DNA of 53,464 nucleotides from Limnohabitans sp. Rim28 (GTDB taxonomy: Bacteria; Pseudomonadota; Gammaproteobacteria; Burkholderiales; Burkholderiaceae_C), in NCBI RefSeq assembly GCF_000293865.2, contig NZ_ALKN02000016.1, positions 1-53,464 of the forward strand. The letters are read 5' to 3'. Each line of letters opens with the position of its first letter. The stretch's first letter is position 1. The position numbers and the translations under genes are program-made. This document shows positions 1-6,048 of this stretch, piece after piece. Under the pieces are notes generated by a model. The model had not been told where the DNA came from and searched no databases. It was given only the letters and a program-made list of their open reading frames with translations.

Positions 1-954
1 ATTGCGGCCATTGAGACTGCAGACTTGGCGGCCCTGAGCAACACACAGGTGGTGGGTTTGGACAGCAGCTTTGTGCAAGCGTTGACAAGCGACCAGGTGG
101 TTGCCTTGACAGCAAGCCAGCTCAAAGTGATGACCTCCGATCAGCTCAATGCTTTGGACACGGCTGATTTGGCGGCGATCACGACAGACAAGATCACATC
201 CTTGAGTGCTGCGCAAATTGGTGGTCTGAACACCACCCAAATCAATGCATTGATCACTGACCAGATCGCTGTCTTGACTGCATCACAGGTGAAAGGATTG
301 ACTACAGACCAGTTGACAAGTTTGAACACCGATGCCTTGGTGGCCTTGACCACCTTGCAGGTTGACGCGCTTGTGGCCACACAACTCAATGCTTTGAGCA
401 GCAGTCAAATCAGCGCTCTTCAAACTGCGGATGTCGCGGCCATTGATGTCTACCAAGTTGCCAGCCTGGAAACCGACTTCATCGCCGGTCTGACAACAAG
501 CCAGGTGGAAGCCTTGACCGCCGCACAAGTGGGCAAATTGACCACCGATCAGTTTGCACAGCTCGGAACGGACGATATCCAAGCATTGACCACGGTGCAG
601 ATGGCTGCAGTCACTGCGGCACAAATCAATAGTTTGAGCCCTGCAAAGATCCAGGCCCTTGAAACCGATGACTTGAGAAGCCTGCGCGTGACCCAAGTCT
701 CAGCCCTGAATACGGCCAGTATCAATGCCTTGACCACCTCACAGACCCAAGCGTTGACAACCGCTCAAATTGCGAGGATTTCAAACACGCAGCTGAGAAG
801 TCTTGTAGACGCTCAAGCAGATGACACCGCGATTGCAGCCCTGTTCACAAGTGCGCAGATTGGCGCCGGCACCACAGACTCGCCTTCTTTGTTGACGGCA
901 ACGCAGCTGTCTGGAATGAGTACAGGGGACATCGCGGCACTTCGTACTGACTGA
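1..954 (+). CDS. Octapeptide-repeat protein, C-terminal part (5' end outside window)
   Basis: The frame is open from the first base to the TGA at 952-954, so this is the last 317 residues of a longer protein. From base 10 to 801 it consists of 33 uninterrupted octads with no indel. The pattern is L-T/S-T-x-Q-I/V-x-A, for example LTTDQLTS, LNTTQINA and LTAAQVGK. A non-repeat linker follows, then two more octads and a short tail. Octads 20, 24 and 28 carry T-D in place of the usual residues before the hydrophobic position, hinting at a four-octad super-repeat. T-x-x-Q/D resembles a helix N-capping box, so a solenoid of short helices is possible; this is inference. No anchor, RTX motif or other domain is visible in this part. 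It lies 19 bases before the sigma-54 promoter of the next gene, beside flagellin, so a surface or flagellum-related role is possible. I do not recognise a characterised family. Confidence 0.8.
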   Translation: MAAIETADLAALSNTQVVGLDSSFVQALTSDQVVALTASQLKVMTSDQLNALDTADLAAITTDKITSLSAAQIGGLNTTQINALITDQIAVLTASQVKGLTTDQLTSLNTDALVALTTLQVDALVATQLNALSSSQISALQTADVAAIDVYQVASLETDFIAGLTTSQVEALTAAQVGKLTTDQFAQLGTDDIQALTTVQMAAVTAAQINSLSPAKIQALETDDLRSLRVTQVSALNTASINALTTSQTQALTTAQIARISNTQLRSLVDAQADDTAIAALFTSAQIGAGTTDSPSLLTATQLSGMSTGDIAALRTD

Positions 955-973
955 TCGTTGACACCGCTCTTTG

Positions 974-990
974 TGGCACGTGTTTTGCTT
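974..990 (+). promoter_or_regulatory. Sigma-54 (RpoN) promoter of the TPR gene
   Basis: The sequence TGGCACGTGTTTTGCTT matches the sigma-54 consensus. GG is at 975-976 and GC at 987-988, with the required ten bases between. Transcription should start near base 1000, about 50 bases before the TPR gene start. Confidence 0.85.
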
Positions 991-991
991 T

Positions 992-1041
992 CCTGAAGAG
1001 ATCCTCACATCGGCAAATGATTGCCGGTGTGAATCTTCAGG
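992..1041 (+). promoter_or_regulatory. Long inverted repeat downstream of the sigma-54 promoter
   Basis: Outer arms CCTGAAGA (992-999) and TCTTCAGG (1034-1041) enclose inner arms TCACATCGGCAA (1005-1016) and TTGCCGGTGTGA (1021-1032), which pair over 12 bases with one G-T and an ATGA loop. The outer right arm reaches into the AGGAG ribosome binding site (1039-1043). Because the predicted transcript starts near 1000, only the inner hairpin would be in the RNA. The whole element could instead be a DNA site for the sigma-54 activator. The core CGGCAA-ATGA-CCG recurs at 1599-1616 below the flagellin promoter. Confidence 0.6.
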
Positions 1042-1049
1042 AGCAAACC

Positions 1050-1493
1050 ATGCCACAAGCAGCCGCCATTTCGCGTTATCCATCGGAGCTTTCAGAGATC
1101 CCTCTGCAGCTCAATGCGGAAGTCGCATCACCCTCTCAAGTCAGAGAATGGGTGGCTGAACTTTTCGAAAAAAATCACATCAATCTTGCCGTCGCGTTGG
1201 CTGAATCAGGCCTCGCCCTTTATCCAGACAGCGAAGATGTGCTGGTCATTTCAGCTCTGGTGTCGGAAGTCCAGCAGGACTGGCCTCGTTCGATCGAAAT
1301 TCTGGAGCACCTGATCGAGGTGCAAGCAGGCAACACACCTGCCGAGGTGTGGCATCACCTGGCCCGCACCTTGCGCTGTGACGGGCAATACCCCCGAGCT
1401 CACGCTGTCGCCCAACAAGCGCTGCAGCGGCACCCTGGTTCTGCTGAACTGATGGCCATGGTGCAAGAGCTGTCAAACACATATCCCAATTAA
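1050..1493 (+). CDS. TPR-like protein beside flagellin
   Basis: This is a 147-residue protein with no signal peptide or membrane segment, so it is probably cytoplasmic. The ATG at 1050 is chosen because AGGAG at 1039-1043 sits correctly before it; an upstream in-frame start at 1017 has no such site. Two degenerate tetratricopeptide units are visible. One lies roughly at residues 40-85 (alternating AVALAESGLALYPDSEDVL and a partner helix). The second lies at about 95-140, where LARTLRCDGQYPRAHAVAQ is followed by ALQRHPGSAELM. TPR folds bind other proteins, and small TPR proteins beside flagellin may act as chaperones or export helpers, but no specific function can be assigned. Its own sigma-54 promoter, like that of flagellin, argues for co-regulation with the flagellum. 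Confidence 0.75.
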   Translation: MPQAAAISRYPSELSEIPLQLNAEVASPSQVREWVAELFEKNHINLAVALAESGLALYPDSEDVLVISALVSEVQQDWPRSIEILEHLIEVQAGNTPAEVWHHLARTLRCDGQYPRAHAVAQQALQRHPGSAELMAMVQELSNTYPN

Positions 1494-1560
1494 GTCCCTT
1501 CAGTGCGCACCGCGCCCTGACGTGATCTCGACAATTTTTTCCATTGGCCTACAAAATTAT

Positions 1561-1577
1561 TGGCACGGGATTTGCTT
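1561..1577 (+). promoter_or_regulatory. Sigma-54 promoter of the flagellin gene
   Basis: The sequence TGGCACGGGATTTGCTT has GG at 1562-1563 and GC at 1574-1575, ten bases apart, matching the RpoN consensus. The predicted start is near 1587, giving a leader of about 65 bases. No sigma-28 promoter was found in the same gap. Confidence 0.88.
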
Positions 1578-1592
1578 AATTCCCATGAAAGG

Positions 1593-1616
1593 TCAGTGCG
1601 GCAACAAATGACCGCC
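1593..1616 (+). promoter_or_regulatory. Candidate activator site below the flagellin promoter
   Basis: TCAGTGCGGCAA followed by ATGACCGCC resembles the site at 1005-1026 below the TPR-gene promoter (TCACATCGGCAA, then ATGATTGCCG). The CGGCAA core begins 24-25 bases after the -12 GC in both cases. Downstream enhancer sites are known for FlrC and FleQ at flagellar sigma-54 promoters; the assignment here is inference. Confidence 0.4.
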
Positions 1617-1651
1617 TGAACACCCAGTGCCCATCCAACAGGAGTGAATCC

Positions 1652-2476
1652 ATGTCAGTCATCAATACCAACATCAAATCCTTGGTCTCGCAGAGCGCTC
1701 TGGCGCGAAATGCTCGAGATGTGTCCAAGTCCATGGAGCAACTCTCTACGGGCAAACGGATCAACTCAGCAGCCGATGATGCTGCAGGTTTGGCCATCAG
1801 CAACAAGATGACATCGCAAATCCGTGGATTGGATCAAGCCGTGCGCAACGCGAACGACGGCGTGTCCATGCTTCAAACCGCCGAAGGTGCAACGATTGAA
1901 ATCACGAACATGCTCCAGCGTATGCGTGAACTGGCCATTCAATCGGCCAACGACACTTACAGCGAAGACGACAGAGAAGCTCTCAACAAAGAAATGGTTG
2001 AACTTGATCAAGAGATCACGCGAATCGCTTCAAATACAAAATGGAACAACATGCCCATTTTGGACAGTACCGCTGCAGAAAAAGTGCTGCAGGTGGGCAT
2101 CGCCAGCGACTCAGATTCAACCATATCCATTAAATTTGTCGATCTGACTTCAGCCGAACTTGATATCAAAGATTTAGATGTACTGACTCACACGACATCT
2201 TTACAGTCATTGGATTTCATCGACAGGGCCATCGCATCTGTTGACGTCTTTCGGGCCGATTTGGGCGCTAAGATCAATCGACTGAACTTTGCAGTTGACA
2301 ATTTGACGAATATCTCCATCAACACCTCTGCATCGCGAAGCCGAATTCAAGATGCAGATTTTGCCAAAGCCAGCAGCGAGTTGGCTCGGACACAGATCAT
2401 TCAACAGGCAGCCACTTCTGTGCTTGCACAAGCCAATACCGACCAGCAATCGGTCTTGAAGCTTCTGCAGGGCTAA
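1652..2476 (+). CDS. fliC: Flagellin
   Basis: Flagellin polymerises to form the flagellar filament after export through the flagellar type III apparatus. The 274-residue product starts MSVINTNIKSLVSQ. It has the conserved N-terminal D0/D1 helices (SMEQLSTGKRINSAADDAAG and QIRGLDQAVRNANDG) and the C-terminal D0 helix (ARTQIIQQAATSVLAQAN, ending VLKLLQG). The middle is very short, so the surface-exposed D2/D3 domains are essentially absent, as in other small flagellins. The ATG at 1652 follows AGGAG at 1640-1644. It has its own sigma-54 promoter, which is less common than sigma-28 control for a major flagellin. No clear terminator follows; the next 50 bases are AT-rich. Confidence 0.96.
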   Translation: MSVINTNIKSLVSQSALARNARDVSKSMEQLSTGKRINSAADDAAGLAISNKMTSQIRGLDQAVRNANDGVSMLQTAEGATIEITNMLQRMRELAIQSANDTYSEDDREALNKEMVELDQEITRIASNTKWNNMPILDSTAAEKVLQVGIASDSDSTISIKFVDLTSAELDIKDLDVLTHTTSLQSLDFIDRAIASVDVFRADLGAKINRLNFAVDNLTNISINTSASRSRIQDADFAKASSELARTQIIQQAATSVLAQANTDQQSVLKLLQG

Positions 2477-2528
2477 ATTTAAATGAGTTAAATAATTTAT
2501 TTTATTTCTCAAGAAAAGATTGAATGCA

Positions 2529-2753
2529 ATGAACAATTCAGAATCAATACAGACCAAAGGTCCTGAATGTTTAAAATGCAAATATTTAAAAATAACCTAT
2601 ATACCATCTATGCCTTACAGCTGCACATTGATGGGATTTAAATCCAGGTGGTTACCATCTTTAGAGGTCTTGAGAACAGACGGTCAATTTTGTATGGGGT
2701 TTGAACTGAGGAAAGTAAAACAACGCAGGCCAATTATCAACATCAGAGCTTAA
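2529..2753 (+). CDS. Small four-cysteine protein
   Basis: This is a 74-residue protein with C-L-K-C near residue 14 and two further cysteines (YSCTLMGFKS, then GQFCMGFELR). The order C-x2-C, then C-x3-GFKS, then C-x2-F is one I recall from short hypothetical proteins of Betaproteobacteria, sometimes labelled uracil-DNA-glycosylase-like without evidence. Four cysteines suggest a metal site. The ATG at 2529 is preferred; TTG at 2520 is an alternative, and neither has a strong ribosome binding site. It sits between flagellin and fliH and shares their low GC content. It may be translated from flagellin read-through. Function unknown. Confidence 0.65.
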   Translation: MNNSESIQTKGPECLKCKYLKITYIPSMPYSCTLMGFKSRWLPSLEVLRTDGQFCMGFELRKVKQRRPIINIRA

Positions 2754-2774
2754 GCATTGATTATAGAACAGCAT

Positions 2775-3788
2775 ATGTTTTCCACCAGAAAAGTCTCACC
2801 TCAATGGCAATCTGATTCAGTTTTAAACAGCCAATTCCAAAGCCCAAATTTTATACGAACCAATTGGGATGAATCAAAAGCACATAAATTTGGACCCTGG
2901 GGCTTGAATGCCAAGTCCAATCCCACCGATGTCATCAATGATGAATCACCAGAGAATTCAAAAGAAAAAATCAACGCTGATGATTTAAAGGACAACTCAG
3001 CACCTGAAGAAGAATTGTCATCACCCAGTGACTCTGAAAGCAGCCAAGATTCCGGCACGGTTACCGATACAGAATTAAAATACAAAAATGTTATCGCCAC
3101 CCCCGGAAATCAATCAGTTCAACAGGTTGACATTAATGAGCAACAATTAACTGTAGCGCGTCAGCAAGGCTATGTCCAAGGACTCAGGGATGGCATGTCG
3201 AAAACACTTTCAGATTTGGAAAGTGAAAGAAATAAAGACAAAGAAATAATCGACGCCCTCATTTCAGAACTGGAAAGTACGTTAAAAAATTCTTTTAAAA
3301 ATTTTGAACCCCTTAGAAAATTATCACTCCACATAGCGGAACAACTGGTCAGGGGTGAGTTGACCATCTCGGTGAATGCGATAGAACGGTTAATCAAAGC
3401 CTGTATTGCTGAACTCAATACTCAAGAAAAATTTGTAACAGTTTCAATTCATCCTCAGGATCTTGAAAGAGTCAAGCGTTTTGTCAAGGATTCTGGCTCT
3501 GAAATAACATTAATGCCAGATCAAAGATTACTGCCTGGAAGCATTCGAGTCCGATCAAATGACACCGTCATTGAAGATCTGATTGAGAACCGCCTAGAAG
3601 GTTTAGCACGCCATTTGATCAGTGAGCCAGATGTGTGGCTTCAAACCGCCTCCAGCTTGGTTGGATCGAAAGTGGAAATCATTGAGCCGGTCATGACTGA
3701 ACTTGCCAAGTCCAACAACGACCAAGTCATCGATGATGTTCAAGAAAAACCGACTTCGTCGTTAACCGACAGTGAAGAAGTTGAATAA
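2775..3788 (+). CDS. fliH: Flagellar assembly protein FliH (displaced)
   Basis: FliH binds and restrains the export ATPase FliI at the base of the flagellum. The 337-residue product has a variable acidic N-terminal half (about residues 1-115). Next comes the typical glycine-spaced segment ARQQGYVQGLRDGM, a coiled coil, and the C-terminal domain with IAEQLVRGELTISVNAIERL. It ends with VSIHPQDLERVK and LLPGSIRVRSNDTVIEDLIENRLEGLA, broken here into its two halves LLPGSIRVRSNDTV and IEDLIENRLEGLA. This is the only FliH candidate; the normal slot between fliG and fliI is empty. ATG 2775 is preferred over TTG 2757. It is AT-rich and longer than usual for FliH (about 230-270 residues), mostly through the N-terminal extension. 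Lack of a nearby promoter suggests transcription from the flagellin side. Confidence 0.82.
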   Translation: MFSTRKVSPQWQSDSVLNSQFQSPNFIRTNWDESKAHKFGPWGLNAKSNPTDVINDESPENSKEKINADDLKDNSAPEEELSSPSDSESSQDSGTVTDTELKYKNVIATPGNQSVQQVDINEQQLTVARQQGYVQGLRDGMSKTLSDLESERNKDKEIIDALISELESTLKNSFKNFEPLRKLSLHIAEQLVRGELTISVNAIERLIKACIAELNTQEKFVTVSIHPQDLERVKRFVKDSGSEITLMPDQRLLPGSIRVRSNDTVIEDLIENRLEGLARHLISEPDVWLQTASSLVGSKVEIIEPVMTELAKSNNDQVIDDVQEKPTSSLTDSEEVE

Positions 3789-3832
3789 AGGCGCGTTCAA
3801 AATCGCCTGGTCTGACCCTATTCCCCAAATGA

Positions 3833-4000
3833 TCGGACTTGTCGGGTGACAGCAAAGTGCAGCTGTCAGCGATTGCCGATAAGGCCTGTGTGATGGCACA
3901 AGTGGCCTGCAACAACGAAGCCGTTGACGTCTCGCAGGTGCGAGACCTCGTTTCCCTCAAAGCATCCTTGAACAGATCGATCAAGCCAAGAAACGGTTAA
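3833..4000 (+). pseudogene. Probable FlgM (anti-sigma-28) remnant
   Basis: Reading from 3833, just after an in-frame TGA, to the TAA at 3998-4000 gives 55 residues. They include SKVQLSAIADK and, 13 residues later, AVDVSQVRDLVSLKASL. This spacing and pattern match the conserved V-x-L-S segment and the sigma-28-binding helix of FlgM, but the usual last part (I-A-D-x-L-I) is replaced by NRSIKPRNG. No start codon or N-terminal part is present in this frame. I read it as a decayed flgM; chance similarity cannot be excluded. Confidence 0.35.
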
Positions 4001-4147
4001 GCACGGCTTCCAGTTGCGCGACCAAGATGGCCAAGTACGCTGATATGTCAATCTTTCGTCAAGACCTGTCGATCTTTTTTTCTTTTTTAATCAGTTGTAA
4101 AGTATTAAATTTTTTACATTTAATGTACTTTAATAAAATATAAATAA
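4001..4147 (+). other. AT-rich non-coding gap with inverted repeat
   Basis: No gene is seen here. The second half is very AT-rich. Arms AGTATTAAA (4101-4109) and TTTAATGTACT (4119-4129) form an imperfect inverted repeat 18 bases upstream of the sigma-54 promoter of the activator gene. It may be a binding site for a master regulator or IHF; this is inference. Confidence 0.4.
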
Positions 4148-4164
4148 TGGCACAAGTGTTGCTT
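4148..4164 (+). promoter_or_regulatory. Sigma-54 promoter of the activator-fliEFGIJ operon
   Basis: TGGCACAAGTGTTGCTT has GG at 4149-4150 and GC at 4161-4162 with ten bases between. The predicted start is near 4174, leaving a short leader of about 22 bases before the TTG start at 4196. Confidence 0.86.
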
Positions 4165-4195
4165 TACATGTTTCATCTGAATGTGAGGCCACCCC

Positions 4196-5671
4196 TTGAA
4201 GTCAACTGCACCATCTGCCCCCTTAGCCCTTTGGCTGGACCCCGAAGCCGCCCTGAGCACAGAGCAAAGCAATGCACTGCAGGTCAGCGGCTGGGCCATG
4301 ATGTCCGTGAACACCCTGGACCACTTGTTGGCCCACGCTGCCGATGCGGCCATGGTGGTGTTGCACCTGACTTTGGACGTCACGCGGCTCAAAGCCGTTC
4401 AACAACTCTTGCTAGACGCCGGTCTCTGCCTGCCCGTGGTCTGCCGTGTAGACCGCCACGAATTTGACCTGGCCGTTGAAGCGACACAAGCAGGCGCCCT
4501 GACCGTGCTGGCCGCCGACGAAGTGCGCCCGGACTCTTGGCAACGCGTGCATGCCTTGCTCAAAACTGGAAGCAGCCGCAGCGCACAGGTGCCTGTGCGT
4601 CAGGTGGTGTTTGTTGACCCTTCAAGCCAGCACCTGCTGGCTTTGGCACGCAAAGTGGCCCAAGCCGATGTGACGGCTTTGCTGGTGGGGCCCACAGGTT
4701 CTGGCAAAGAGGTCTTGGCGCGGGTGCTGCACGAAGCATCTGGCCGCGCCCTGGGCCCATTTGTGGCGCTGAACTGCGCGGCCATGCCCGAAAACCTGAT
4801 CGAAGACATGTTGTTTGGCCACGAAAAAGGCGCTTTCACCGGAGCGCACCGTGAGCAAAAGGGTTTGTTTGAACAAGCCCAAGGCGGCACCTTGTTTTTA
4901 GACGAAATCGGTGAGATGCCGATGCACCTGCAAAGCAAGTTGCTGCGCGTGCTGCAAGAGCGCCAACTGACCCGCTTGGGCGGGCAAAGCGTGATCCAGT
5001 TGAATGTGCGCATCGTGGCCGCCACCAACAAAGACTTGAAGCAAGCCATTGCAGAGCGCGAGTTTCGCGAAGATTTGTATTACCGCATTGCCACCTTCCG
5101 CATGCGCTTGCTGCCCTTGCGCGAGCGGCCTGGCGACATCATCCCGCTGGCCATGCAAAGCCTGATGCAACAAGCTGCACAGCCCTGGCGCTTGCATCCG
5201 CAAGCGCAGCAGATGCTGCTGCAATACCCTTGGCCCGGCAATGTGCGCGAGTTGGAAAACGTGATGCGCCGCGCGGTGGTTTTGTGCACAGACCACCACA
5301 TCACGCCGGCGCACTTGATGTTCGACGATTGGTTGACACACCACATGGCGGCGCCGAAAGAACAAGCGTCTTTGGATGCACCCGATTTTGAAGCGGGTGC
5401 GCCTGCATGGCCGCTGGCCGTGCCTGTGACGGTGCAGGCCACCCCTGAAAGCATGGCGTCTCCGGTGACCCCAGCACCCGCACCTGCAGAACCTCCTGTC
5501 GACTTGCAAAGCGCGGTGCGCCTGAATGAACACCAAGTGATCATGGCCACGCTGGCCAGCACGCCCAGCAAAACAGAAGCCGCCAAGCGCTTGGGCATCA
5601 GCCCGCGCACCCTGCGTTACAAGATGGCGCAACTGCGTGAACACGGCATGAACATGGCCGCCGCCTGCTGA
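4196..5671 (+). CDS. Sigma-54-dependent flagellar activator, FlrC/FleR-like
   Basis: This is a 491-residue enhancer-binding protein. The AAA+ domain (about 140-370) has Walker A GPTGSGKE, the sigma-54 contact loop GAFTGA, Walker B TLFLDEIGEM, and the sensor regions FREDLYYRI and PWPGNVRELENV. A Fis-type helix-turn-helix closes the protein (about 455-485, KTEAAKRLGISPRTLRYKM). The first 130 residues look like a receiver domain, but the expected phospho-acceptor Asp position appears as His (VVLHLTLD). It may therefore act without phosphorylation, as FlrA/FleQ do. No partner kinase gene is adjacent. The start is TTG at 4196 with GAGG at 4185-4188; the next in-frame ATG lies about 33 codons in. 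It precedes fliE by 11 bases and probably drives this operon and the two upstream sigma-54 promoters, including its own. Confidence 0.9.
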   Translation: MKSTAPSAPLALWLDPEAALSTEQSNALQVSGWAMMSVNTLDHLLAHAADAAMVVLHLTLDVTRLKAVQQLLLDAGLCLPVVCRVDRHEFDLAVEATQAGALTVLAADEVRPDSWQRVHALLKTGSSRSAQVPVRQVVFVDPSSQHLLALARKVAQADVTALLVGPTGSGKEVLARVLHEASGRALGPFVALNCAAMPENLIEDMLFGHEKGAFTGAHREQKGLFEQAQGGTLFLDEIGEMPMHLQSKLLRVLQERQLTRLGGQSVIQLNVRIVAATNKDLKQAIAEREFREDLYYRIATFRMRLLPLRERPGDIIPLAMQSLMQQAAQPWRLHPQAQQMLLQYPWPGNVRELENVMRRAVVLCTDHHITPAHLMFDDWLTHHMAAPKEQASLDAPDFEAGAPAWPLAVPVTVQATPESMASPVTPAPAPAEPPVDLQSAVRLNEHQVIMATLASTPSKTEAAKRLGISPRTLRYKMAQLREHGMNMAAAC

Positions 5672-5682
5672 AGGAACACCCG

Positions 5683-6027
5683 ATGATTGAAAAAGCCATC
5701 TCTCCCGCCAGCATCCAGTCGATGTTGCAAACCCTGCGCACCCACCAGGCGCAGGCTTCGTCATTGCAGGGTGCCGAAGCCAAAAACCCTTCCAACGAAG
5801 TCGGCAAACCCGGTTTTGGAAGCTTCGTTTCGGGCGCGCTCAGCCAGGTGAACGAGGTGCAAGTGCAGTCGTCCAACATGCGGGCCGCCTACGACCGGGG
5901 TGAAGACATCGCCTTGACCGATGTGGTGCTGGGCATGCAGAAGTCATCTTTGGCCTTTGAAGCCACTTTGCAGGTGCGCAACAAAGTGCTGAAAGCCTAC
6001 GAAGACATTTTGAACATGCCGGTCTGA
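5683..6027 (+). CDS. fliE: Flagellar hook-basal body protein FliE
   Basis: FliE joins the MS ring to the proximal rod and is exported early. The 114-residue length fits the family. The C-terminal signature is clear: LTDVVLGMQKSSLAFEATLQ followed by VRNKVLKAYEDILNMPV. AAGGAAC at 5671-5677 serves the ATG at 5683. It overlaps nothing, lies 11 bases after the activator gene and 21 before fliF, and belongs to the same operon. Confidence 0.95.
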   Translation: MIEKAISPASIQSMLQTLRTHQAQASSLQGAEAKNPSNEVGKPGFGSFVSGALSQVNEVQVQSSNMRAAYDRGEDIALTDVVLGMQKSSLAFEATLQVRNKVLKAYEDILNMPV

Positions 6028-6048
6028 CAGAGATAAAGAGAACACACC

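Noticed and set aside
3804..3822. GGTCTGACCCTATTCCCC resembling the hrpA palindromic repeat
   Set aside because: Only half a unit matches and there is no inverted partner, so it could be chance.
3877..3884. GCCGATAA, a perfect sigma-28 -10 element
   Set aside because: No sigma-28 -35 element lies at the correct distance; the nearest AAAG is about three bases too far. It also falls within the FlgM-like coding remnant.
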